Positions 14,903-28,930 of a stretch of DNA of 64,000 nucleotides are shown here, one piece after another. The position numbers were made by a program, and so were the translations under genes. The notes under the pieces were generated by a model. It did not search any database and was not told the DNA's origin. It worked only from the letters and a program-made list of their open reading frames with translations. Source of the DNA: Siphonodentalium dalli (Eukaryota; Mollusca; Scaphopoda; Gadilida; Siphonodentaliidae); contig CP136064.1 of assembly GCA_032622095.1 (NCBI GenBank), positions 181,880,011-181,944,010 on the forward strand, written 5' to 3'. Positions within the stretch are counted from its first letter, which is position 1. Each line of letters begins with the position of its first letter.

Positions 14903-15638
14903 GATACTGGCAAAGGATGATGTCACCCTTCCATGACCACAATTGCAATTTTACGCGATTCAAACTTCAAAACGGGATTGCATCATGGACTTACTGTTCA
15001 ATGGAAATATGTGATATGGCAAAGGGTGATATCACCCTTCCATGATCACAATTTTACGCGATTCAAACGTCAAAACGGGATTACATAATGGATATATTTG
15101 TACAATGAATTTATATGTGAAATGGCAAAGGGTGATATCACCCTTCCATGATCACAATTTTACCGATTAAAACTTCAAAAACGGGATTACATCATGGATA
15201 TATTGAACAATGAATTTATATGTGAAATGGCAAAGGGTGATATCACCCTTCCATTATCACAATTTTATGCGATTCTAGCTTCAAAACCGGATTACATCAT
15301 GGATATATTGTACAATGAATTTATATGTGAAATGGAAAAGGGTGATATCACCCTTCCATGATCACAATTTTACCGATTAAAACTTAAAAACGGGATTACA
15401 TCATGGATATATTGAACAACGAATTTATATGTGACATGGCAAAGGGTGATATCACCCTTCCATGATCACAATTTTACCGATTAAAACTTAAAAACGGGAT
15501 TACATCATGGATATATTGAATAATGAATTTATATGTGAAATGGCAAAGGGTGATATCACCCTTCCATGATCACAATTTTACCGATTATAACTTCAAAACG
15601 GGATTACATAATGGATATATTGAACAATGAATTTATAT

Positions 15639-16266
15639 GTGAAATGGCAAAGGATGATATCACCCTTCCATGATCACAATTTTATGCGATTCTAGCTTCA
15701 AAACCGGATTACATCATGGATATATTGTACAATGAATTTATATGTGAAATGGAAAAGGGTGATATCACCCTTCCATGATCACAATTTTACCGATTAAAAC
15801 TTAAAAACGGGATTACATCATGGATATATTGAACAACGAATTTATATGTGACATGGCAAAGGGTGATTTCACCCTTCCATGATCACAATTTTACCGATTA
15901 TAACTTCAAAACGGGATTACATAATGGATATATTGAACAATGAATTGATATGTGAAATGGCAAAGGGTGATATCACCCTTCCATGATCACAATTTTACTG
16001 ATTATAATTTCAAAACGGGATTACGTAATCAATATATTGTACAGTGAATTTATATGTGAAATGGCAAAGGGTGATATCACCCTTCCAAGATCACAATTTT
16101 ACGCGATCGAAACTTCAAAACGGGATTACATAATTGATATATTGTACAATGAATTTATATGTGAAATGGCAAAGGGTGATATCACCCTTCCATGATCACA
16201 ATTTTACTCGATTCAAACTTCAAAACGGGATTAGATTATGTACTTACTGTACAATGGATTTATATG
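15639..16266 (+). repeat. Inverted duplication, left (source) arm, 628 bp
   Basis: Six monomers (M9 to part of M15) in normal orientation. They carry private variants, GGGTGATTTCACCC (about 15,865) and TTATGTACTTACTG (about 16,248), that reappear in the reversed arm. This shows that the reversed arm was copied from this one rather than from another unit. Confidence 0.9.
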
Positions 16267-16314
16267 TGATATGGCAAAGGGTGATATCACCCTTCCATGA
16301 CCACAATTTTACGC
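16267..16314 (+). repeat. 48-bp spacer of the inverted duplication
   Basis: Ordinary M15 sequence, including one complete 18-bp palindrome and CCATGACCAC, lies between the arms and ends at ACGC. The midpoint of the two arms falls at 16,290.5. Confidence 0.9.
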
Positions 16315-16942
16315 CATATAAATCCATTGTACAGTAAGTACATAATCTAATCCCGTTTTGAAGTTTGAATCGAGTAAAATTGTGATCATGGAAGGGTGAT
16401 ATCACCCTTTGCCATTTCACATATAAATTCATTGTACAATATATCAATTATGTAATCCCGTTTTGAAGTTTCGATCGCGTAAAATTGTGATCTTGGAAGG
16501 GTGATATCACCCTTTGCCATTTCACATATAAATTCACTGTACAATATATTGATTACGTAATCCCGTTTTGAAATTATAATCGGTAAAATTGTGATCATGG
16601 AAGGGTGATATCACCCTTTGCCATTTCACATATCAATTCATTGTTCAATATATCCATTATGTAATCCCGTTTTGAAGTTATAATCGGTAAAATTGTGATC
16701 ATGGAAGGGTGAAATCACCCTTTGCCATGTCACATATAAATTCGTTGTTCAACATATCCATGATGTAATCCCGTTTTTAAGTTTTAATCGGTAAAATTGT
16801 GATCATGGAAGGGTGATATCACCCTTTTCCATTTCACATATAAATTCATTGTACAATATATCCATGATGTAATCCGGTTTTGAAGCTAGAATCGCATAAA
16901 ATTGTGATCATGGAAGGGTGATATCATCCTTTGCCATTTCAC
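16315..16942 (-). repeat. Inverted duplication, right arm, 628 bp
   Basis: This is the reverse complement of 15,639 to 16,266. Reading both arms base by base I find two differences: C for T at the ACTGATTATAAT site, and G for A giving GGATATGTTGAAC. The insertion replaces the 9 bases GATTCTAAC that stand between ACGC and TTCAAGACGGG in all ordinary M15 monomers. The array resumes at once in the forward direction and in register. This is the only reversed sequence in the window. It could give a long hairpin in DNA or in any transcript crossing it. Confidence 0.92.
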
Positions 16943-16991
16943 TTCAAGACGGGAATACATCATGGATATATTGTACAGTACATATATATGT

Positions 16992-19290
16992 GATACTGGC
17001 AAAGGATGATGTCACCCTTCCATGACCACAATTGCAATTTTACGCGATTCAAACTTCAAAACGGGATTACATCATGGACTTACTGTTCAGTGGAAATATG
17101 TGATATGGCAAAGGGTGATATCACCCTTCCATGATCACAATTTTACGCGATTCAAACGTCAAAACGGGATTACATAATGGATATATTTGTACAATGAATT
17201 TATATGTGAAAGGGTGATATCACCCTTCCATGATCACAATTTTACCGATTAAAACTTCAAAAACGGGATTACATCATGGATATATTGAACAATGAATTTA
17301 TATTTGAGATGGCAAAGGATGATATCACCCTTCCATGATCACAATTTTACGCGATTCTAACGTCAAAACCGGATTATATCATGCATATATTGTACAATGA
17401 ATTTATATGTGAAATGGCAAAGGGTGATATCACCCTTCCATGATCACAATTTTACCGATTAAAACTTAAAAACGGGATTACATCATGGATATATTGAACA
17501 ATGAATTTATATGTGAAATGGCAAAGGGTGATATCACCCTTCCATGATCACAATTTTACCGATTATAACTTCAAAACGGGATTACATAATGGATATATTG
17601 AACAATGAATTTATATGTGAAATGGCAAAGGATGATATCACCCTTCCATGATCACAATTTTATGCGATTCTAGCCTCAAAATCGGATTACATCATGGATA
17701 TATTGTACAATGAATTTATATGTGAAATGGCAAAGGGTGATATCACCCTTCCATGATCACAATTTTTCCGATTAAAACTTAAAAACGGGATTACATCATG
17801 GATATATTGAACAATGAATTTATATGTGAAATGGCAAAAGGTGATATTATACTTCCATTATCACAATTTTACCGAATATAACTTCAAAACGGGATTACAT
17901 AATGGATATATTGAACAATGAATTTATATGTGAAATGGCAAAGGATGATATCACCCTTCCATGATCACAATTTTACGCGATTCAAACGTCAAAACGGGAT
18001 TACATAATGGATATATTGTACAATGAATTTATATGTGAAATGGCAAAGGGTGATATCACCCTTCCATGATCACAATTTTACCGATTAAAACTTAAAAAAC
18101 GGGATTACATCATGGATATATTGAACAATGAATTTATATGTGAAATGGCAAAGGGTGATATCACCCTTCCATTATCACAATTTTACCGAATATAACTTCA
18201 AAACGGGATTACATAATGGATATATTGAACAATGAATTTATATGTGAAATGGCAAAGGATGATATCACCCTTCCATGATCACAATTTTACGCAATTCTAA
18301 CTTCAAAACCGGATTACATCATGCATATATTGTACAATGAATTTATATGTGAAATGGCAAGGGGTGATATCACCCTTCCATGATCACAATTTTACCGATT
18401 AAAACTTAAAAACGGGATTACATCATGGATATATTGAACAATGAATTTATATGTGAAATGGCAAAGGGTGATATCACCCTTCCATGATCACAATTTTACC
18501 GATTATAACTTCAAAACGGGAATACATAATGGATATATTGAACAATGAATTTATATGTGAAATGGCAAAGGATGATATCACCCTTCCATGATCACAATTT
18601 TATGCGATTCTAGCTTCAATACCGGATTACATCATGGATATATTGTACAATGAATTTATATGTGAAATGGCAAAGGGTGATATCACCCTTCCATGATCAC
18701 AATTTTACCGATTAAAACTTAAAAACGGGATTACATCATGGATATATTGAACAACGAATTTATATGTGAAATGGCAAAGGGTGATATCACCCTTCCATGA
18801 TCACAATTTTACCGATTATAACTACAAAACGGGATTACATAATGGATATATTGAACAATGAATTGATATGTGAAATGGCAAAGGGTGATATCACCCTTCC
18901 ATGATCACAATTTTACCGATTATAATTTCAAAACGGGATTACATAATCAATATATTGTACAGTGAATTTATATGTGAAATGGCAAAGGGTGATATCACCC
19001 TTCCAAGATTACAATTTTACGTGATTGAAACTTTAAAACGGGATTACATAATTGATATATTGTACAATGAATTTATATGTGAAATGGCAAAGGGTGATAT
19101 CACCCTTCCATGATCACAATTTTACTCGATTCAAACTTCAAAACGGGATTAGATCATGGACTTACTGTACAATGGATTTATATGTGATATGGCAAAGGGT
19201 GATATCACCCTTCCATGACCACAATTTTACGCGATTCTAACTTCAAGACGGAATTACATCATGGATATATTGTACAGTAAATATATATGT
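16992..19290 (+). repeat. HOR unit U9, 22 monomers, 2,299 bp
   Basis: Counterpart of U2. A private 7-bp deletion near 17,210 turns GTGAAATGGCAAAGGG into GTGAAAGGG and explains the whole length difference. CCAAGATTACAATT recurs at about 19,004. Confidence 0.87.
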
Positions 19291-21285
19291 GATACTGGCA
19301 AAGGATGATGTCACCCTTCCATGACCACAATTGCAATTTTACGCGATTCAAACTTCAAAACGGGATTACATCATGGACTTACTGTTCAATGGAAATATGT
19401 GATATGGCAAAGGGTGATATCACCCTTCCATGATCACAATTTTACGCGATTCAAACGTCAAAACGGGATTACATAATGGATATATTTGTACAATGAATTT
19501 ATATGTGAAATGGCAAAGGGTGATATCACCCTTCCATGATCACAATTTTACCGATTAAAACTTCAAAAACGGGATTACATCATGGATATATTGAACAATG
19601 AATTTATATGTGAGATGGCAAAGGATGATATCACCCTTACATGATCACAATTTTACGCGATTCTAGCCTCAAAACCGGATTACATCATGGATATATTGTA
19701 CAATGAATTTATATGTGAAATGGCAAAGGGTGATATCACCCTTCCATGATCACAATTTTACCGATTAAAACTTAAAAACGGGATTACATCATGGATATAT
19801 TGAACAATGAATTTATATGTGAAATGGCAAAGGGTGATATCACCCTTCCATGATCACAATTTTACCGATTATAACTTCAAAACGGGATTACATAATAGAT
19901 ATATTGAACAATGAATTTATATGTGAAATGGCAAAGGATGATATCACCCTTCCATGATCACAATTTTATGCGATTCTAGCCTCAAAACCGGATTACATCA
20001 TGGATATATTGTACAATGAATTTATATGTGAAATGGCAAAGGGTGATATCACCCTTCCATGATCACAATTTTACCGATTAAAACTTAAAAACGGGATTAC
20101 ATCATGGATATATTGAACAATGAATTTATATGTGAAATGGCAAAGGGTGATATCACCCTTCCATGATCACAATTTTACCGATTAAAACTTAAAAAAACGG
20201 GATTACATCATGGATATATTGAACAATGAATTTATATGTGAAATGGCAAAGGGTGATATCACCCTTCCATTATCACAATTTTACGGAATATAACTTCAAA
20301 ACGGGATTACATAATGGATATATTGATCAATGAATTTATATGTGAAATGGCAAAGGATGATATCACCCTTCCATGATCACAATTTTACGCAATTCTAACT
20401 TCAAAACCGGATTACATCATGCATATATTGTACAATGAATTTATATGTGAAATGGCAAAGGGTGATATCACCCTTCCATGATCACAATTTTACCGATTAA
20501 AACTTAAAAACGGGATTACTTCATGGATATATTGAACAATGAATTTATATGTGAAATGGCAAAGGGTGATATCACCCTTCCATGATCACAATTTTACCGA
20601 TTAAAACTTAAAAAACGGGATTACATCATGGATATATTGAACAATGAATATATATGTGAAATGGCAAAGGGTGATATCACCCTTCCATTATCACAATTTT
20701 ACGGAATATAACTTCAAAACGGGATTACATAATGGATATATTGAACAATGAATTTATATGTGAAATGGCAAAGGATGATATCACCCTTCCATGATCACAA
20801 TTTTACGCAATTCTAACTTCAAAACGGGATTACATAATGGATATATTGAACAATGAATTGATATGTGAAATGGCAAAGGGTGATATCACCCTTCCATGAT
20901 CACAATTTTACCGATTATAATTTCAAAACGGGATTACGTAATCAATATGTTGTACAGTGAATTTATATGTGAAATGGTAAAGGGTGATATCACCCTTCCA
21001 AGATCACAATTTTACGCGATCGAAACTTCAAAACGGGATTACATAATTGATATATTGTACAATGAATTTATATGTGAAATGGCAAAGGGTGATATCACCC
21101 TTCCATGATCACAATTTTACTCGATTCAAACTTCAAAACGGGATTAGATTATGGACTTACTGTACATTGGATTTATATGTGATATGGCAAAGGGTGATAT
21201 CACCCTTCCATGACCACAATTTTACGCGATTCTAACTTCAAGACGGGAATACATCATGGATATATTGTACAGTACATATATATGT
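19291..21285 (+). repeat. HOR unit U10, 19 monomers, 1,995 bp
   Basis: Counterpart of U3, with the same M6/M11 fusion (about 20,815) and the same repeated 4-monomer block. Private changes include CTTAAAAAAACGG (about 20,188), GGATTACTTCATGG and CAATATGTTGTACAG. Confidence 0.87.
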
Positions 21286-22853
21286 GATACTGGCAAAGGA
21301 TGATGTCACCCTTCCATGACCACAATTGCAATTTTACGCGATTCAAACTTCAAAACGGGATTACATCATGGACTTACTGTTCATTGGAAATATGTGATAT
21401 GGCAAAGGGTGATATCACCCTTCCATGATCACAATTTTACGCGATTCAAACGTCAAAACGGGATTACATAATGGATATATTTGTACAATGAATTTATATG
21501 TGAAATGGCAAAGGGTGATATCACCCTTCCATGATCACAATTTTACCGATTAAAACTTCAAAAACGGGATTACATCATGGATATATTGAACAATGAATTT
21601 ATATGTGAGATGGCAAAGGATGATATCACCCTTCCATGATCACAATTTTACGCGATTCTAACTTCAAAACCGGATTACATCATGGATATATTGAACAATG
21701 AATTTATATGTGAAATGGCAAAGGGTGATATCACCCTTCCATCATCACAATTTCACGGAATATAACTTCAAAACGGGATTACATAATGGATATATTGAAC
21801 AATGAATTTATATGTGAAATGGCAAAGGATGATATCACCCTTCCATGATCACAATTTTACGCAATTCTAACTTCAAAACCGGATTACATCATGCATATAT
21901 TGTACAATGAATTTATATGTGAAATGGCAAAGGGTGATATCACCCTTCCATGATGACAATTTTACCGATTAAAACTTAAAAACGGGATTACATCATGGAT
22001 ATATTGAACAATGAATTTATATGTGAAATGGCAAAGGGTGATATCACCCTTCCATGATCACAATTTTACCGATTATAACTTCAAAACGGGATTACATAAT
22101 GGATATATTGAACAATGAATTTATATGTGAAATGGCAAAGGATGATATCACCCTTCCATGATCACAATTTTATGCGATTCTAGCTTCAAAACCGGATTAC
22201 ATCATGGATATATTGTACAATGAATTTATATGTGAAATGGAAAAGGGTGATATCACCCTTCCAAGATCACAATTTTACCGATTAAAAACGGGATTACATC
22301 ATGGATATATTGAACAACGAATTTATATGTGAAATGGCAAAGGGTGATATCACCCTTCCATGATCACAATTTTACCGATTATAACTTCAAAACGGGATTA
22401 CATAATGGATATATTGAACAATGAATTGATATGTGAAATGGCAAAGGGTGATATCACCCTTCCATGATCACAATTTTACCGATTATAATTTCAAAACGGG
22501 ATTACGTAATCAATATATTGTACAGTGAATTTATATGTGAAATGGTAAAGGGTGATATCACCCTTCCAAGATCACAATTTTACGCGATCGAAACTTCAAA
22601 ACGGGATTACATAATTGATATATTGTACAATGAATTTATATGTGAAATGGCAAAGGGTGATATCACCCTTCCATGATCACAATTTTACTCGATTCAAACT
22701 TCAAAACGGGATTAGATTATGGACTTACTGTACAATGGATTTATATGTGATATGGCAAAGGGTGATATCACCCTTCCATGACCACAATTTTACGCGATTC
22801 TAACTTCAAGACGGGAATACATCATGGATATATTGTACAGTACATATATATGT
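21286..22853 (+). repeat. HOR unit U11, 15 monomers, 1,568 bp (A type)
   Basis: Counterpart of U4. The 7-bp deletion is at 22,276, now preceded by CCAAGATCAC. M5 reads CCATCATCACAATTTCACGG. Confidence 0.87.
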
Positions 22854-24428
22854 GATACTGGCAAAGGATGATGTCACCCTTCCATGACCACAATTGCAAT
22901 TTTACGCGATTCAAACTTCAAAACGGGATTACATCATGGACTTACTGTTCAATGGAAATATGTGATATGGCAAAGGGTGATATCACCCTTTCATGATCAC
23001 AATTTTACGCGATTCAAACGTCAAAACGGGATTACATAATGGATATATTTGAACAATGAATTTATATGTGAAATGGCAAAGGGTGATATCACCCTTCCAT
23101 GATCACAATTTTACCGATTAAAACTTCAAAAACGGGATTACATCATGGATATATTGAACAATGAATTTATATGTGAGATGGCAAAGGATGATATCACCCT
23201 TCCATGATCACAATTTTACGCGATTCTAACTTCAAAACCGGATTACATCATGGATATATTGAACAATGAATTTATATGTGAAATGGCAAAGGGTGATATC
23301 ACCCTTCCATTATCACAATTTTACGGAATATAACTTCAAAACGGGATTACATAATGGATATATTGAACAATGAATTTATATGTGAAATGGCAAAGGATGA
23401 TATCACCCTTCCATGATCACAATTTTACGCAATTCTAACTTCAAAACCGGATTACATCATGCATATATTGTACAATGAATTTATATGTGAAATGGCAAAG
23501 GGTGATATCACCCTTCCATGATGACAATTTTACCGATTAAAACTTAAAAACGGGATTACATCATGGATATATTGAACAATGAATTTATATGTGAAATGGC
23601 AAAGGGTGATATCACCCTTCCATGATCACAATTTTACCGATTATAACTTCAAAACGGGATTACATAATGGATATATTGAACAATGAATTTATATGTGAAA
23701 TGGCAAAGGATGATATCACCCTTCCATGATCACAATTTTATGCGATTCTAGCTTCAAAACCGGATTACATCATGGATATATTGTACAATGAATTTATATG
23801 TGAAATGGAAAAGGGTGATATCACCCTTCCATGATCACAATTTTACCGATTAAAACTTAAAAACGGGATTACATCATGGATATATTGAACAACGAATTTA
23901 TATGTGAAATGGCAAAGGGTGATATCACCCTTCCATGATCACAATTTTACCGATTATAACTTCAAAACAGGATTACATAATGGATATATTGAACAATGAA
24001 TTGATATGTGAAATGGCAAAGGGTGATATCACCCTTCCATGATCACAATTTTACCGATTATAATTTCAAAACGTGATTACGTAATCAATATATTGTACAG
24101 TGAATTTATATGTGAAATGGCAAAGGGTGATATCACCCTTCCAAGATCACAATTTTACGCGATTGAAACTTCAAAACGGGATTACATAATTGATATATTG
24201 TACAATGAATTGATATGTGAAATGGCAAAGGGTGATATCACCCTTCCATGATCACAATTTTACTCGATTCAAACTTCAAAACGGGATTAGATTATGGACT
24301 TATTGTACAATGGATTTATATGTGATATGGCAAAGGGTGATATCACCCTTCCATGACCACAATTTTACGCGATTCTAACTTCAAGACGGGAATACATCAT
24401 GGATATATTGTACAGTAAATATATATGT
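22854..24428 (+). repeat. HOR unit U12, 15 monomers, 1,575 bp (B type)
   Basis: Marks of the B type are CCCTTTCATGATC and TTTGAACAATG in M2, an undeleted M10, AAAACAGGATTAC in M11 and AAAACGTGATTACG in M12. It follows an A-type unit, giving a 3,143-bp A+B pair. Confidence 0.87.
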
Positions 24429-25787
24429 GATACTGGCAAAGGATGATGTCACCCTTCCATGACCACAATTGCAATTTTACGCGATTCAAACTTCAAAACG
24501 GGATTACATCATGGACTTACTGTTCATTGGAAATATGTGATATGGCAAAGGGTGATATCACCCTTCCATGATCACAATTTTACGCGATTCAAACGTCAAA
24601 ACGGGATTACATAATGGATATATTTGTACAATGAATTTATATGTGAAATGGCAAAGGGTGATATCACCCTTCCATGATCACAATTTTACCGATTAAAACT
24701 TCAAAAACGGGATTACATCATGGATATATTGAACAATGAATTTATATGTGAGATGGCAAAGGATGATATCACCCTTCCATGATCACAATTTTACGCGATT
24801 CTAACTTCAAAACCGGATTACATCATGGATATATTGAACAATGAATTTATATGTGAAATGGCAAAGGGTGATATCACCCTTCCATCATCACAATTTCACG
24901 GAATATAACTTCAAAACGGGATTACATAATGGATATATTGAACAATGAATTTATATGTGAAATGGCAAAGGATGATATCACCCTTCCATGATCACAATTT
25001 TACGCAATTCTAACTTCAAAACCGGATTACATCATGCATATATTGTACAATGAATTTATATGTGAAATGGCAAAGGGTGATATCACCCTTCCATGATGAC
25101 AATTTTACCGATTAAAACTTAAAAACGGGATTACATCATGGATATATTGAACAATGAATTTATATGTGAAATGGCAAAGGGTGATATCACCCTTCCATGA
25201 TCACAATTTTACCGATTATAACTTCAAAACGGGATTACATAATGGATATATTGAACAATGAATTTATATGTGAAATGGCAAAGGATGATATCACCCTTCC
25301 ATGATCACAATTTTATGCGATTCTAGCTTCAAAACCGGATTACATCATGGATATATTGTACAATGAATTTATATGTGAAATGGAAAAGGGTGATATCACC
25401 CTTCCAAGATCACAATTTTACCGATTAAAAACGGGATTACATCATGGATATATTGAACAACGAATTTATATGTGAAATGGCAAAGGGTGATATCACCCTT
25501 CCATGATCACAATTTTACCGATTATAACTTCAAAACGGGATTACATAATGGATATATTGAACAATGAATTGATATGTGAAATGGCAAAGGGTGATATCAC
25601 CCTTCCATGATCACAATTTTACTCGATTCAAACTTCAAAACGGGATTAGATTATGGACTTACTGTACAATGGATTTATATGTGATATGGCAAAGGGTGAT
25701 ATCACCCTTCCATGACCACAATTTTACGCGATTCTAACTTCAAGACGGGAATACATCATGGATATATTGTACAGTACATATATATGT
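24429..25787 (+). repeat. HOR unit U13, 13 monomers, 1,359 bp (A type, two monomers lost)
   Basis: The deleted M10 is at 25,419. M11 is followed directly by M14 (ACTCGATTCAAAC), so M12 and M13 are missing. The junction lies in shared sequence between about 25,570 and 25,622, and the 209-bp deficit against 1,568 equals two monomers, as expected from unequal exchange. Confidence 0.87.
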
Positions 25788-27362
25788 GATACTGGCAAAG
25801 GATGATGTCACCCTTCCATGACCACAATTGCAATTTTACGCGATTCAAACTTCAAAACGGGATTACATCATGGACTTACTGTTCAATGGAAATATGTGAT
25901 ATGGCAAAGGGTGATATCACCCTTTCATGATCACAATTTTACGCGATTCAAACGTCAAAACGGGATTACATAATGGATATATTTGAACAATGAATTTATA
26001 TGTGAAATGGCAAAGGGTGATATCACCCTTCCATGATCACAATTTTACCGATTAGAACTTCAAAAACGGGATTACATCATGGATATATTGAACAATGAAT
26101 TTATATGTGAGATGGCAAAGGATGATATCACCCTTCCATGATCACAATTTTACGCGATTCTAACTTCAAAACCGGATTACATCATGGATATATTGAACAA
26201 TGAATTTATATGTGAAATGGCAAAGGGTGATATCACCCTTCCATTATCACAATTTTACGGAATATAACTTCAAAACGGGATTACATAATGGATATATTGA
26301 ACAATGAATTTATATGTGAAATGGCAAAGGATGATATCACCCTTCCATGATCACAATTTTACGCAATTCTAACTTCAAAACCGGATTACATCATGCATAT
26401 ATTGTACAATGAATTTATATGTGAAATGGCAAAGGGTGATATCACCCTTCCATGATGACAATTTTACCGATTAAAACTTAAAAACGGGATTACATCATGG
26501 ATATATTGAACAATGAATTTATATGTGAAATGGCAAAGGGTGATATCACCCTTCCATGATCACAATTTTACCGATTATAACTTCAAAACGGGATTACATA
26601 ATGGATATATTGAACAATGAATTTATATGTGAAATGGCAAAGGATGATATCACCCTTCCATGATCACAATTTTATGCGATTCTAGCTTCAAAACCGGATT
26701 ACATCATGGATATATTGTACAATGAATTTATATGTGAAATGGAAAAGGGTGATATCACCCTTCCATGATCACAATTTTACCGATTAAAACTTAAAAACGG
26801 GATTACATCATGGATATATTGAACAACGAATTTATATGTGAAATGGCAAAGGGTGATATCACCCTTCCATGATCACAATTTTACCGATTATAACTTCAAA
26901 ACAGGATTACATAATGGATATATTGAACAATGAATTGATATGTGAAATGGCAAAGGGTGATATCACCCTTCCATGATCACAATTTTACCGATTATAATTT
27001 CAAAACGTGATTACGTAATCAATATATTGTACAGTGAATTTATATGTGAAATGGCAAAGGGTGATATCACCCTTCCAAGATCACAATTTTACGCGATTGA
27101 AACTTCAAAACGGGATTACATAATTGATATATTGTACAATGAATTGATATGTGAAATGGCAAAGGGTGATATCACCCTTCCATGATCACAATTTTACTCG
27201 ATTCAAACTTCAAAACGGGATTAGATTATGGACTTATTGTACAATGGATTTATATGTGATATGGCAAAGGGTGATATCACCCTTCCATGACCACAATTTT
27301 ACGCGATTCTAACTTCAAGACGGGAATACATCATGGATATATTGTACAGTAAATATATATGT
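25788..27362 (+). repeat. HOR unit U14, 15 monomers, 1,575 bp (B type)
   Basis: Standard B unit with the full set of B marks. A private change gives ACCGATTAGAACTTC near 26,046. Confidence 0.87.
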
Positions 27363-28930
27363 GATACTGGCAAAGGATGATGTCACCCTTCCATGACCAC
27401 AATTGCAATTTTACGCGATTCAAACTTCAAAACGGGATTACATCATGGACTTACTGTTCATTGGAAATATGTGATATGGCAAAGGGTGATATCACCCTTC
27501 CATGATCACAATTTTACGCGATTCAAACGTCAAAACGGGATTACATAATGGATATATTTGTACAATGAATTTATATGTGAAATGGCAAAGGGTGATATCA
27601 CCCTTCCATGATCACAATTTTACCGATTAAAACTTCAAAAACGGGATTACATCATGGATATATTGAACAATGAATTTATATGTGAGATGGCAAAGGATGA
27701 TATCACCCTTCCATGATCACAATTTTACGCGATTCTAACTTCAAAACCGGATTACATCATGGATATATTGAACAATGAATTTATATGTGAAATGGCAAAG
27801 GGTGATATCACCCTTCCATCATCACAATTTCACGGAATATAACTTCAAAACGGGATTACATAATGGATATATTGAACAATGAATTTATATGTGAAATGGC
27901 AAAGGATGATATCACCCTTCCATGATCACAATTTTACGCAATTCTAACTTCAAAACCGGATTACATCATGCATATATTGTACAATGAATTTATATGTGAA
28001 ATGGCAAAGGGTGATATCACCCTTCCATGATGACAATTTTACCGATTAAAACTTAAAAACGGGATTACATCATGGATATATTGAACAATGAATTTATATG
28101 TGAAATGGCAAAGGGTGATATCACCCTTCCATGATCACAATTTTACCGATTATAACTTCAAAACGGGATTACATAATGGATATATTGAACAATGAATTTA
28201 TATGTGAAATGGCAAAGGATGATATCACCCTTCCATGATCACAATTTTATGCGATTCTAGCTTCAAAACCGGATTACATCATGGATATATTGTACAATGA
28301 ATTTATATGTGAAATGGAAAAGGGTGATATCACCCTTCCAAGATCACAATTTTACCGATTAAAAACGGGATTACATCATGGATATATTGAACAACGAATT
28401 TATATGTGAAATGGCAAAGGGTGATATCACCCTTCCATGATCACAATTTTACCGATTATAACTTCAAAACGGGATTACATAATGGATATATTGAACAATG
28501 AATTGATATGTGAAATGGCAAAGGGTGATATCACCCTTCCATGATCACAATTTTACCGATTATAATTTCAAAACGGGATTACGTAATCAATATATTGTAC
28601 AGTGAATTTATATGTGAAATGGTAAAGGGTGATATCACCCTTCCAAGATCACAATTTTACGCGATCGAAACTTCAAAACGGGATTACATAATTGATATAT
28701 TGTACAATGAATTTATATGTGAAATGGCAAAGGGTGATATCACCCTTCCATGATCACAATTTTACTCGATTCAAACTTCAAAACGGGATTAGATTATGGA
28801 CTTACTGTACAATGGATTTATATGTGATATGGCAAAGGGTGATATCACCCTTCCATGACCACAATTTTACGCGATTCTAACTTCAAGACGGGAATACATC
28901 ATGGATATATTGTACAGTACATATATATGT
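27363..28930 (+). repeat. HOR unit U15, 15 monomers, 1,568 bp (A type)
   Basis: Standard A unit: GTTCATTGG in M1, CCATCATCACAATTTCACGG in M5, the deleted M10 at 28,353 and GAAATGGTAAAGGG in M13. Confidence 0.87.

Larger units (their letters stand above)
14903..16991 (+). repeat. HOR unit U8, 14 direct plus about 6 inverted monomers, 2,089 bp
   Basis: It begins with the same M5/M9 chimera as U7, then at about 15,435 switches to sequence matching the end of U1 (TTGAATAATG, GTGACATGGC). Its M15 is interrupted by the inverted 628-bp copy. Without that insertion the unit would be 1,470 bp. Confidence 0.85.
15435..24428 (+). repeat. Segmental duplication, copy 2 (9.0 kb)
   Basis: Homologous to 4,205 to 12,483. 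The 715-bp excess matches the sum of identified events: +619 bp net for the inverted insertion, +104 bp for monomer M7, minus 7 bp and minus 1 bp for small indels. Left of about 15,435 the sequence follows U7 and right of 24,428 it diverges from U6, so these are the approximate breakpoints. Confidence 0.82.

Noticed and set aside
16244-16598. Two minus-strand open frames
   Set aside because: They are the same satellite frames seen in reverse because the 628-bp block is inverted.
15639-16942. Inverted pair as terminal repeats of a transposon
   Set aside because: The arms consist of ordinary satellite monomers, the 48-bp spacer is satellite too, there is no target-site duplication, and 9 bp are lost at the site.
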